A DNA stretch of 57,211 nucleotides from NCBI GenBank assembly GCA_018001635.1, contig JAGNHS010000013.1, forward strand, positions 1-57,211, given 5' to 3'. A program made the position numbers and the translations under genes. The notes below the pieces were generated by a model that was not told where the DNA came from, ran no database searches, and saw only the letters and a list, made by a program, of their open reading frames with translations. This DNA is from Pseudomonadota bacterium. GTDB lineage: Bacteria > Bdellovibrionota > UBA2428. The stretch's first letter is position 1; every line of letters begins with the position of its first letter. Positions 8,947 through 17,008 of the stretch are shown piece by piece.

Positions 8947-9540
8947 GTGGATGAACAAAACCTCGTCCTAAGAGCTAAGGAAGGTGATTCGGGCGCTTTT
9001 GAGCTGCTAGTGCGGCTTCATTACCAAGGCGTTTACCAAATCGCTTTCCGCTTCATGAAGGATCATGCCGGAGCCGACGACGTGGTTCAGGATACCTTTG
9101 TGAAGGCTCATAAGTACCTGGGGAACTTCCGAGGTGATTCGAGCTTTAAGAGCTGGTTACTTCGAATTGCCATAAACACGGCAAAGAATGCCCTAAGGTC
9201 TGGTGAGCGTCATCGGGGTTCTGAGTTGGATGAAGTGACTCTCCCCGATGTGAATCGTGGATATCAGCGTTTGGAGAAGGAAGAGACGCTGATGGTTTTG
9301 AGGGTAGCGATTGATAAGCTGCCTCCAAGGCAAAAGCTCGCAATAGAGCTGAGGATCTTTGAAGATATGGGATTTCAGGAAGTGGCCGACGCTATGGAGT
9401 GTCCCTTTGATACAGCGAAAGCGAACTTCCGACACGCCTTAATGAATCTCAAGAAAATTCTTGAGAAGGCAGAAGGTGGAAAAAGTTTAGAAGAAATGCG
9501 ATTGGCTTTGGCAGCCATGAATGAGGATGAGAGATTATGA
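8947..9540 (+). CDS. ECF-type RNA polymerase sigma factor (sigma70 family)
   Basis: 197 residues from GTG 8947, chosen because GAGG (8935-8938) lies 8 nt upstream; upstream TTG codons (8905, 8929) lack a ribosome site. Region 2 is visible as AFELLVRLHYQGVYQIAFRFM, DADDVVQDTFVKAHKYL-like residues and FKSWLLRIAINTAKN. Region 4 follows with LPPRQKLAIELRIFEDMGFQEVADAM and the recognition-helix region FDTAKANFRHALMNLK. Only regions 2 and 4 are present, as in RpoE-type ECF factors. The next gene overlaps it by ATGA and looks like its membrane-anchored regulator. Confidence 0.92.
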   Translation: MDEQNLVLRAKEGDSGAFELLVRLHYQGVYQIAFRFMKDHAGADDVVQDTFVKAHKYLGNFRGDSSFKSWLLRIAINTAKNALRSGERHRGSELDEVTLPDVNRGYQRLEKEETLMVLRVAIDKLPPRQKLAIELRIFEDMGFQEVADAMECPFDTAKANFRHALMNLKKILEKAEGGKSLEEMRLALAAMNEDERL

Positions 9541-10076
9541 GCGAGTTGGCAAATAAAATATTAGATGAGGCGGATTGGTCGGGAGACCAAGCGGCTTATT
9601 CGGAATTGTTAGATCTTATTGTAGAAAATCCAAAGCAAGTTGGGCGCGCTTATCCCCCTTTGGGTTATGAAGAGGTTTTGTTAAAAAAAATAAGACGTAA
9701 AACTCAGCCTCGATTTACTATCAATCATCTTAAAATTTGGTCGGTCTTTAGTGGAACAAAATTAGGATGGGCGTTGTCTGTGGTTTTATTAGGCTCGACT
9801 ATTGTGAGCACCTGGAGACTGTTTACTGTCAATTCGAATCAAAATGGTTTTGCTCTTAACGCTATACATGGAATTATTCATAATAGTGAAAGGGGTGAGG
9901 TGAAACGCTGGTTGGCTTCTTTGGGCGCGGCCACTCCTTTGGATAATATGGAAGTTAAAAGTCTTGATTTACTGGCGAGCGACCCCTTTGTGGTGGCTTT
10001 TGAACTCAGCAACAAACAATTAGAGCATGTTCTTGAAAAATTTTCACAGGATGTGAGGAAGTCTCATAACGACTAA
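9537..10076 (+). CDS. Probable anti-sigma factor, single-pass membrane protein
   Basis: 179 residues; its ATG overlaps the stop of the sigma gene (ATGA), implying translational coupling. The first 75 residues are soluble and acidic-to-basic, one membrane helix follows (about 80-97, WALSVVLLGSTIVSTW), and about 80 residues remain outside. This topology and position match membrane-bound anti-sigma factors. I see no HxxxCxxC zinc anti-sigma motif, so it is not a ZAS-type protein. The function is inferred from context, not from recognised homology. Confidence 0.7.
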   Translation: MSELANKILDEADWSGDQAAYSELLDLIVENPKQVGRAYPPLGYEEVLLKKIRRKTQPRFTINHLKIWSVFSGTKLGWALSVVLLGSTIVSTWRLFTVNSNQNGFALNAIHGIIHNSERGEVKRWLASLGAATPLDNMEVKSLDLLASDPFVVAFELSNKQLEHVLEKFSQDVRKSHND

Positions 10077-10088
10077 GGTATAAATATA

Positions 10089-10580
10089 ATGATGTTGCGA
10101 CTTCTTCAGGGATTACTTCTATGTTTCCCCTTTCTTTTTAATGCTTGCCAGAAAAATACAAATCAGGATTCTTTAAAGAGTCCCTCTTTGGAAACTCAAG
10201 ATCCCAAAAAATTACGAGAACGTCTCAATAAACTTTTGTACTGGCAAATTGCTGATGAATTAAAACTTTCTGCACAAGAAGAAAAATCATTAATTAAAAT
10301 CCTTGATGACTATCAACACGCCAAGGAAGAGCTTTTAAAGAAGAGCGATGAAATTATGGCTAAGGTTGAAGCTTTACCCATAGGATCCACTGAAGATGCA
10401 CAAAGTAAAATAACCAGCGAAGATTTTGAGAATACACAAAAACGTTTAGCAGAGCTAGATGTGAAGCAAACCTCAGATTTAAGGCAGCTTCTTGGAAATC
10501 AGCGCTTTCTAAGTTTTCTTAAAATTCGTAAAGATCTCAATGCAAAACTTCTCAAGGCCATTCAAGACGAACGAAAGTAG
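10089..10580 (+). CDS. Lipoprotein, Spy/CpxP-like helical periplasmic protein
   Basis: 163 residues. The signal peptide ends in the lipobox LFNAC, so the mature protein should be lipidated at Cys20. The rest is almost entirely helical, with segments LRERLNKLLYWQIADELKLSAQEEKSL and LDVKQTSDLRQLLGNQRFLSFLKIRKDL. The arrangement of a helical hairpin with 'LKLSAQEEKSL' recalls the LTxxQ repeats of Spy/CpxP and of metal-sensing partners of ECF factors. It lies 12 bp after the probable anti-sigma gene and may be a sensor or effector of the same stress response. Family assignment is tentative. Confidence 0.65.
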   Translation: MMLRLLQGLLLCFPFLFNACQKNTNQDSLKSPSLETQDPKKLRERLNKLLYWQIADELKLSAQEEKSLIKILDDYQHAKEELLKKSDEIMAKVEALPIGSTEDAQSKITSEDFENTQKRLAELDVKQTSDLRQLLGNQRFLSFLKIRKDLNAKLLKAIQDERK

Positions 10581-10598
10581 TTGTTTTTAGGGGTGGGA

Positions 10599-11807
10599 GT
10601 GTTTTTTAATATTAAGAGAGTCTCTTCATCTGAATTTTTATCAGTTGTAGTTATTTTTGCCTTAGGGATCCCTCATCTAAAAGCTCATACAATTTGTACG
10701 CCAGGCTTAACTGCTATTGGGCTCAAGCTAGAATACGCCGAAAAACTTAAAAGAATTCATTCTTCGTTTTTAGATCCCGAAGTGGCTCAATTGGCTACAG
10801 ATCTGAGACGGGCGTGGATACGTGCGTTGTTAGATCCCAAGCAAAACCCTCATCCGTTTAATGTCATATTATCTAGAGAACTTAGTGATAGTGTCATTGA
10901 AGTTTTAAATAGAGGAATTGAATCGAGAGAAGCTTTAATTTCAAAGTTAAAGATTTCTAAAATGGATTCTATGCATAATGGAGTATTGCCTAATTTAGAG
11001 GCTATGAAATCAATAAAATTAGAATTACAAAAATCTATGCTTGTAAAATATAGTGATTTTCAAAATATTTTAAATCTGATTATACAGCCTTATGACCACG
11101 AATTGAAATATGCTCAAAATACTTCTGAAGATTTTTATTTGAGAGATGAATTTTTTAAGGTAACAGTTCCACTTCTTACAGATCGTATAGGGCATTTAGG
11201 ATTTAGGAAATTAAATGATTGGGATGCGGTGGCTATTATTCCTGTGGAGTTTCCAAGAATAGATGCTCAACTTAATGTTGATGGGACAACCTATGATTTT
11301 CGATCTTTTGTGAGTCATGATGTTGGGCATGGCAATTCACAATATAGTCAATTGATTAGAGATTCATTGCTAAGAATTGCTCAAGTTCCAAAAAATAACT
11401 TTTTCTCTGATTATAATTCCATAAACTCTTTAAGTGATTCTGAATTTGTATCTTTGTTTATGAAGCATCTTGAGGAACGCGTAGAACGTTATACAAAAAT
11501 TAGAAAATATATAGATTCTATTCAAGATCGAAAAAAGAGAATTTTGGCCGAAGGCTATTGGTTTTATTTCACCCATGAACTTAATATAGGGTTTTCAGAG
11601 CAGAGTGTGATTGATGATACTCTCAGAAATTACCGCAATTTTGGAGTCACTCGCTTTGATAGTTTCGATGACTTTGCTTTGAGTCGATTTCGATCTCGTG
11701 GGGATTTGGGACAAGCTTTTAAAGATCCTTCCTGGATCACCACAAAAGATCTCAAGGAAATTCGTAAGGGATTCGAATTTGCTACAGGACTTAGGTTTAA
11801 TATTTGA
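10599..11807 (+). CDS. Secreted protein of unknown function with HDxxHG motif
   Basis: About 402 residues from GTG 10599, preceded by AGGGG; a TTG at 10581 directly after the previous stop is the alternative. A hydrophobic segment ends in HLKAH, a plausible signal cleavage site. The mature protein is mainly helical and charged. Near residue 245 sits SFVSHDVGHGNSQYS, a His-Asp-x-x-His cluster that could bind a metal or be catalytic, and an EGYWFYFTHELN segment with more His and Glu follows. No family recognised. It is downstream of the ECF group on the same strand and may belong to that operon. Confidence 0.7.
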   Translation: MFFNIKRVSSSEFLSVVVIFALGIPHLKAHTICTPGLTAIGLKLEYAEKLKRIHSSFLDPEVAQLATDLRRAWIRALLDPKQNPHPFNVILSRELSDSVIEVLNRGIESREALISKLKISKMDSMHNGVLPNLEAMKSIKLELQKSMLVKYSDFQNILNLIIQPYDHELKYAQNTSEDFYLRDEFFKVTVPLLTDRIGHLGFRKLNDWDAVAIIPVEFPRIDAQLNVDGTTYDFRSFVSHDVGHGNSQYSQLIRDSLLRIAQVPKNNFFSDYNSINSLSDSEFVSLFMKHLEERVERYTKIRKYIDSIQDRKKRILAEGYWFYFTHELNIGFSEQSVIDDTLRNYRNFGVTRFDSFDDFALSRFRSRGDLGQAFKDPSWITTKDLKEIRKGFEFATGLRFNI

Positions 11808-11879
11808 GTCTAGATGTGTTTTTCGTGCATGGTGTTGATGGACTTTTTGCTGAGTTTGTATTTCTAATTTAGCGAAATT

Positions 11880-12464
11880 TTAAACAAAGCCAGTGGCTAT
11901 GAGCCGGCTGCCATTTTCAGCGACCTTAAGCTTGCATAAAATTTCTCTGGCTGTGAATCTTTTTAAATTAAAATTCACTTCAATTTTATTAAGTCGGAGG
12001 TAGTCGACGGCATTTTTAAAGTGCTGTCCCCAACTAATAAGCCGACTCCAGGGCCGCGCGTCCCAGAACCTACGATTTGAGTCTTTTAAAACTGCTGAAT
12101 TTCTTTTTGCCCCAAGCACTATGCGAGCAATGAGCGATGCTATTATGCGAATAAACTTTCTGAATTCTATGTGCTTATAAGCCCTTAAAACTAAGTGGAT
12201 GTGATTGCCGGCATTAGCTATTTGGTAAATCTTCACATAAAATCGATTGGCTTGTTTTCGAATTTCACTTTCAATTTCTTTGTTTTTAAGTAAAAGAGAA
12301 AGTTTTCCTTTGGCTATAGTCGATCGCAAAACCACATGCTGTGCGTACTTAGAATGAAAGGGTCGAGCCACTTTGGCATGGTTTCCGTTGAGAAGTGAGC
12401 CTCCAAAGCCGCCTTTGCACCATTTTTCTTCTTCTTTTATTAAGTAAAGCTTGCGGTTTTTCAA
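11880..12464 (-). CDS. REP-associated tyrosine transposase (RAYT), IS200-like Y1 fold
   Basis: 194 residues. The HUH motif is visible as NHIHLVL (His88, His90) and the candidate catalytic Tyr is Tyr155 in AVDYLRLNK. The N-terminal GGSLL...GNHAKVARPF segment and the RFWDARPWSRLISW segment are typical of RAYT proteins, which act on short palindromic repeats and are usually domesticated rather than autonomous. The frame is intact. I see no obvious REP palindrome immediately flanking it; the 300 bp upstream of its start look like decayed coding sequence. Confidence 0.88.
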   Translation of the reverse strand: MKNRKLYLIKEEEKWCKGGFGGSLLNGNHAKVARPFHSKYAQHVVLRSTIAKGKLSLLLKNKEIESEIRKQANRFYVKIYQIANAGNHIHLVLRAYKHIEFRKFIRIIASLIARIVLGAKRNSAVLKDSNRRFWDARPWSRLISWGQHFKNAVDYLRLNKIEVNFNLKRFTAREILCKLKVAENGSRLIATGFV

Positions 12465-12809
12465 TGTCTTTTAGTTCTAGAGTAGCTAATTAAATATGTC
12501 AAGATCAGGTTTGGAATATTACAAGTGCGACGTCCATGACCTTGATCGAAGAGAACTGATTAAATTTGGTGGATTCATTTTAGAATTATTGGATCGATGG
12601 TGATTGCGCTTTAAGTATAAGAGAGCTTCAATTTCAGCATTCCTTGATTGATTATTTCAAGAAAGGGAGTGGCACGTATTTAATCTCGCTGTTTTGCTGA
12701 GTTCTTTTTGATTTTGAAAGAACTTTTAAGATATTTTAATTAAGTCACTTTAAGTTATACCAAAAAAAATGATCGCGTTCTTAATTCAACTTAAAGCACA
12801 GTTAAACTT
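12465..12809. other. Intergenic stretch with decayed coding fragments
   Basis: The plus strand holds an ATG-initiated 35-codon ORF (12496-12603; begins MSRSGLEYYK, ends LLDRW) with no ribosome site. It is followed in another frame by an open stretch including SIRELQFQHSLIDYFKK. Read together they look like a frameshifted gene remnant. AGTTCTTT (12700-12707) and AAAGAACT (12717-12724) form an 8-bp stem followed by TTT, a weak terminator-like hairpin. No intact gene is visible. Confidence 0.35.
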
Positions 12810-12838
12810 TTGTGGATATTTTTTAATCTTGATAATTA
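12810..12838 (+). promoter_or_regulatory. Putative promoter of the LURP-one-like lipoprotein gene
   Basis: TTGTGG (12810-12815), 17 bp, TAATTA (12833-12838), then 8 nt to ATG 12847. There is no Shine-Dalgarno sequence. Confidence 0.35.
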
Positions 12839-12846
12839 ATATCTTC

Positions 12847-13500
12847 ATGACAATATCCACCTACCAAAATTTATTTTTTTTATTAATTTTCTCTTTAGTT
12901 GCTTGTGAGCCCGCGAAAAAGATTGGAATCAGCTCTCGCGGTGTAGAGATAGTGGAATCAGTTGAGCTGCCTAAAAGTTTCAGTCTCACAATTGAAGAAA
13001 AGGTTTTAGCCTGGGGCACGGATTTTAATATTGTTGAAGGCGAAAACATTTTAGGAAAAATTGATGAGAAAATTCTCTCTTGGGGTGCCACTTTTAATTT
13101 CTCAGACAATCATGCAAGGCCTTATGGATCTACTAAGAGTGAGGTTTTTTCATGGGGTTCAAAGGCTCATGTGTATGATGCCAAGGGAAATGAAATAGGG
13201 CTTATCCAAGAAGAAATCTTAAAGTCATTGTTTAAAGTGGCTACTGAATACACAATCACATCTAGCTCCGGTAGGGTTTTATCGGTTTCAAAGAAAATGG
13301 AGCTTTTAAGTACTGAGGTGCTTTTGTACGATTCTTCTGAAACTCAAGTGATTGCAAAGTTGTATAGACCCGCTTTTAATTTGGTGGGCGATAAGTGGCA
13401 GCTAGATGTTTATGATTCGTCTAAAATCGACTTACGTTTTCTTTTAGCTATCTGCGCTCATAAAACCTACGTCGATAATGCTAGAAGCTCTTCAGATTAA
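12847..13500 (+). CDS. Lipoprotein with LURP-one/Tubby-C-like domain
   Basis: About 217 residues from ATG 12847, which gives a clean lipoprotein signal ending in SLVAC; an ATG at 12769 would bury it. After the Cys the protein is built of repeated beta-strand pairs: VLAWGTDFNI, ILSWGATFNF, VFSWGSKAHV, then YDAKGNEIGLIQEE, YTITSSSGRVLSVSKK and VIAKLYRPAFN. This resembles the LURP-one-related/Tubby C-terminal barrel (YxjI, scramblase-like). The three xAWG/SWG repeats are striking. A role at a membrane surface is inference. The stop overlaps the convergent gene by 4 bp. Confidence 0.65.
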   Translation: MTISTYQNLFFLLIFSLVACEPAKKIGISSRGVEIVESVELPKSFSLTIEEKVLAWGTDFNIVEGENILGKIDEKILSWGATFNFSDNHARPYGSTKSEVFSWGSKAHVYDAKGNEIGLIQEEILKSLFKVATEYTITSSSGRVLSVSKKMELLSTEVLLYDSSETQVIAKLYRPAFNLVGDKWQLDVYDSSKIDLRFLLAICAHKTYVDNARSSSD

Positions 13501-14936
13501 AATTTAGTAAAAGGATTTCCGTCTAAATTAATGAAATCTCCAGTGAGAGCGCCTTGAGTAACATCAAAAATACTCGAGCTTGAAGAGCTTGAATGAGAAT
13601 CTAACTCATGAGTCACGCTATCGCTTAGCGAGCCATCGTCTATGCGGTCCTTTGCATAGGCTTTAGAGGCTATTGCCGCGCTTTCGATTTCACTTAAATC
13701 TGTGTTGTCTCTTAAATGTTCGGTCCACTCAACAAGTGATTTTTTAGCTTTCGAATCGAAATTGAAAAACATCAATGTTCGGACAATGAGTAAACATGTG
13801 CTTGAATCCAGTGATTCATTTAAGCTTTCGAATTCTTCTAAGACTTCTTTAACGTTTATTGCTTTGGGATTTTTTGAAGCCAATGCTGAAATCATTAAAT
13901 TTGCGATTTCATCTTCATTTAAATACGATTGGAACTCTTCATAAAACTCGTTGTAAATTTTTCCGTGAATTTCATTTTTAAAGGCTATGTTTTGTATTTT
14001 AAGCCATAACGCTAAGGGGTAAATAGACTCCCAAGCATATTCCATCTCATCGGCGATTTTTTGAGTTGATTCTGCAAATTCTTCCATCTCAGATTTATTT
14101 AAGAGCTTCATTTTCCAAAAACTTAAAGAAATTCTTACAATTTCGTGAGATTCAAGATTGAAATCAGATAAAACTTCGTAACTTTGATTTACAAAATCAA
14201 TAATTTTTTGAAAGTTTTCATCAGAAGTGTTTTCAGCGTTCATACTCTCTAGAGCCATGAGTAAAGAACTATTGAGTTCCCAATCGTTTATACGTTCATC
14301 TTCAGAGCGCGATAAAACGGATTCGCTGAAACTTTTAACAGGAATTTCAGTTTTTCCCATCAAACTTAAGGTCAGCTTTAGTGCTGTTTGAGAGTCAGTC
14401 GTATCAATGTATAGACTTTCGAATAGTTTTAAACCCTCGGCTAAAGCCGGTGACATTTTTGTAATGTCTATGTTTTGTTGATTTGAATTTATCAGAGTTT
14501 GGACTTTTGTAAGATCATTTTGAGTTTCACTAAGTAGTTTGAGAATGGGTTTTAATTGATTTTTATAAAATGTTTTCGCTTGTCTATTAAGAAATCCACC
14601 AAAAATTCTTTCCGTAAAGCTAAAGTTTCTTTCATATTCTGCATCTTTTATTCTTTTGCTTTGCTCGATGCTATCAATTTCAGATTTAAGACGAGATTCT
14701 AATCTTTTAAGTTGCACTTGTAGTTTTGAATAAACTTCTGCATGAGTTCTGTCTGGCGAAAGCCCAATATTGTTGAGAGTGTTTTCGATTTGGCTCAATT
14801 GATTGCGGCTGATGTCGTTTTGTTCGAGCCATAAGGCTCTTTCGCAAGAGGCTGGATTTTCATCAGAGGTGTTTTCGGCATGGAGATCGAAAATGCTTAA
14901 TGAGAAAGCTAAAGTAATAACTGAGAGATAACTCAT
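13497..14936 (-). CDS. Large exported helical protein of unknown function
   Basis: About 479 residues from ATG 14936, which has GAGGT upstream; an earlier ATG at 14960 would precede it by eight codons. A signal peptide (SYLSVITLAFSLSIFDLHA) is followed by an almost wholly alpha-helical, acidic, Leu/Ser/Glu-rich chain that may form helical repeats. Near the C-terminus is a run of seven Ser (HSSSSSSSIFD), then DFINLDGNPFTKF. No family recognised. It converges on the LURP-one-like gene with a 4-bp overlap. Confidence 0.65.
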   Translation of the reverse strand: MSYLSVITLAFSLSIFDLHAENTSDENPASCERALWLEQNDISRNQLSQIENTLNNIGLSPDRTHAEVYSKLQVQLKRLESRLKSEIDSIEQSKRIKDAEYERNFSFTERIFGGFLNRQAKTFYKNQLKPILKLLSETQNDLTKVQTLINSNQQNIDITKMSPALAEGLKLFESLYIDTTDSQTALKLTLSLMGKTEIPVKSFSESVLSRSEDERINDWELNSSLLMALESMNAENTSDENFQKIIDFVNQSYEVLSDFNLESHEIVRISLSFWKMKLLNKSEMEEFAESTQKIADEMEYAWESIYPLALWLKIQNIAFKNEIHGKIYNEFYEEFQSYLNEDEIANLMISALASKNPKAINVKEVLEEFESLNESLDSSTCLLIVRTLMFFNFDSKAKKSLVEWTEHLRDNTDLSEIESAAIASKAYAKDRIDDGSLSDSVTHELDSHSSSSSSSIFDVTQGALTGDFINLDGNPFTKF

Positions 14937-15036
14937 TTTAAGACCTCGCAATACCGACATGAGGGCTTTAAATACCGCAATGCGTTATATGGGTCAAGCT
15001 TTATGAGTGAAGTCTTAAAGCTACAGCTAAATTAGG

Positions 15037-15065
15037 TTTACTCGCAGTTCGCCCTCACCTAATTC
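15037..15065 (+). promoter_or_regulatory. Putative nadA promoter, leaderless spacing
   Basis: TTTACT (15037-15042), 17 bp, TAATTC (15060-15065), then 6 nt to the nadA ATG. There is no Shine-Dalgarno sequence, so the mRNA would begin at or very near the start codon. Confidence 0.4.
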
Positions 15066-15071
15066 GAAATT

Positions 15072-16103
15072 ATGGGAGATATCATTCAAGACATCAAAGA
15101 CTTAAAAGCAAAACTTGGGACAGAGGTGCTCATTTTAGCGCACCATTATCAGCGCCTGGGAATTGTTGATGTGGCCGATCACATTGGTGACTCTTTTGGA
15201 TTGGCAAAAATTGCCTCTGAAAATACCCAAGCAAAAAAAATTGTTTTTTGTGGTGTTCGATTTATGGCCGAATCAGCGGCAATACTTTGTAGAGACGATC
15301 AACAAGTCTATCACCCAGAGCCCGAAGCCGGTTGCCCGATGGCGGATATGGCGCCCATGGAATCGGTCGAAGAGGCTTGGAAAATCTTACACACACGAAG
15401 TGATTTGGGATTTCGAAAAATTATACCTGTGACTTATATGAATTCCCATGCGCCTTTGAAGGCCTTTACTGGATTGCATGGCGGAGCCGTTTGCACTTCA
15501 AGTAATGCTCGTAAAGTTATGGAATGGGCTTGGGAGCGAGGAGAAATTCTTCTGTTTTTTCCTGATCAACATTTGGGTCGCAACACGGCTAAAACTATGG
15601 GACTCAAAGAAGAAGAAATGAAAATATGGTATCCCTCTAAATCTGATGGAGGCGTGGATACTTTAGAGGGAGTTAAACTTCTTTTGTGGAATGGACATTG
15701 TCCTGTTCATATGAAGTTTACTGCAAGAGATGTGCGCTTTGTGCGTAAGAATTTTCCTTTAGCAAAAGTTCTTGTGCATCCTGAATGTGAAAAAGAAGTT
15801 GTTGATTTGGCGGATGCTAGTGGAAGCACGGAATTTATTTCTAACTATGTGAGAGCTCTGCCTTCTAAAACACAAGTTTTTATTGCCACTGAACAGCATT
15901 TGATTGAACGCTTAAAAAAAGAACTGCCTCATCTAAGGATTGAATTTCTCACACGTTCTCTTTGTCCTACGATGTATATGGTGGATCTTGAAAAGTTGCA
16001 TAGAACTTTAGCTCAAATTGAAAGTGAGCCCATAGTTCCGATGCCGGAAGATATAAAATATCCAGCTCGCCTAGCTTTAGAGCGGATGCTGGCTTTGGCT
16101 TGA
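15072..16103 (+). CDS. nadA: Quinolinate synthase A
   Basis: 343 residues. NadA condenses iminoaspartate with dihydroxyacetone phosphate to quinolinate, using a [4Fe-4S] cluster. ILAHHYQRLGIVDVADHIGDS is the substrate-binding start. The three expected cluster Cys are in FCGVRFMAE (Cys60), GGAVCTSSNA and SLCPTMYMV; VHPECEKEV is also conserved. Length fits the compact NadA class. It is first in nadA-nadC-nadB, with 8 bp to nadC. The ATG has no Shine-Dalgarno and lies 6 nt after a -10-like box. Confidence 0.97.
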   Translation: MGDIIQDIKDLKAKLGTEVLILAHHYQRLGIVDVADHIGDSFGLAKIASENTQAKKIVFCGVRFMAESAAILCRDDQQVYHPEPEAGCPMADMAPMESVEEAWKILHTRSDLGFRKIIPVTYMNSHAPLKAFTGLHGGAVCTSSNARKVMEWAWERGEILLFFPDQHLGRNTAKTMGLKEEEMKIWYPSKSDGGVDTLEGVKLLLWNGHCPVHMKFTARDVRFVRKNFPLAKVLVHPECEKEVVDLADASGSTEFISNYVRALPSKTQVFIATEQHLIERLKKELPHLRIEFLTRSLCPTMYMVDLEKLHRTLAQIESEPIVPMPEDIKYPARLALERMLALA

Positions 16104-16111
16104 GGTGTTTT

Positions 16112-17008
16112 ATGGATAAGAAACAACTTTCTGAAGTTGCAAAAAGAGTTTTCAAAGAAGATGAAATTGAAAATGATCTGACTTCAAAGATATTGTTTCG
16201 TGATTCACGCATAAAAAAAGATGAATGGATTCGCTTTGATTTGTTGGCCAAAGAAGAGGGTGTATTTGCCGGGCGTGCGTGGGTAGAAGCTGTAGCCGAT
16301 GAAGTCCCCTTTAAAGAAAATTCACTTTATGATTCTTCTATAGAGTTTTATAAAGATGGCCAAGTTTTTAAAACGGGTACAATTTTGTTGTCTGCTTTAG
16401 CTCCGCATGGAGATTTGCTCAGCATTGAAAGAAGTTTTCTTAATATGCTTCAACATCTTTGTGGTGTTGCCACGCAAACGAGAAAATTTGTAGATTTAAT
16501 AGACGAGACATCAAAAAAGAAAAATTTAAAGACTATCCCTAAGCTTCTTCATACAAGAAAAACTTTGCCTTTAATTCGGGATCTTCAGATTGAGGCTGTT
16601 TTGGCTGGGGGCGCACAATTGCATAGACGAGATTTGAGTTCTCGAATTATGCTCAAAGACAATCATCAGCAAATTTTAAAAAAGCACAATTTAAAAGTTG
16701 ATCAGTGGATTAAAGAAACTTGGTCTTTGGAAGAGCGATTGTCTGCTATCGTTGAAGTCGATACTGCGGCTGAGGCCATAGCCGTGGCTTCAACTGGAGT
16801 GGGTCAGTTACTACTGGATAATTTTCAAGCTCAACAAATAGATGAGTTGCTTCCACGTTTACCTGAAGGAATAAAAATTGAAGTTTCAGGGGGAATTAAT
16901 TTATTGAATCTTTCCGATTATGTTATTTCGGGTGTGGATTTTATAAGTGTTGGAGCGCTCACTCATTCTGTTAAAGGTGTTGATTTGTCCTTGGAGTTTC
17001 GTCAATGA
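16112..17008 (+). CDS. nadC: Nicotinate-nucleotide pyrophosphorylase (carboxylating)
   Basis: About 298 residues from ATG 16112, with GAGG 6 nt upstream; a TTG at 16100 would overlap nadA. NadC converts quinolinate and PRPP to nicotinate mononucleotide, CO2 and PPi. Signatures: NMLQHLCGVATQTRKFV, LLHTRKTLPLIRDLQIEAV, GGAQLHRRDLSSRIMLKDNH, VEVDTAAEA and EVSGGINLLNLSDY. Length is normal. The last codons overlap nadB by ATGA, so nadC and nadB are translationally coupled. Confidence 0.97.
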   Translation: MDKKQLSEVAKRVFKEDEIENDLTSKILFRDSRIKKDEWIRFDLLAKEEGVFAGRAWVEAVADEVPFKENSLYDSSIEFYKDGQVFKTGTILLSALAPHGDLLSIERSFLNMLQHLCGVATQTRKFVDLIDETSKKKNLKTIPKLLHTRKTLPLIRDLQIEAVLAGGAQLHRRDLSSRIMLKDNHQQILKKHNLKVDQWIKETWSLEERLSAIVEVDTAAEAIAVASTGVGQLLLDNFQAQQIDELLPRLPEGIKIEVSGGINLLNLSDYVISGVDFISVGALTHSVKGVDLSLEFRQ

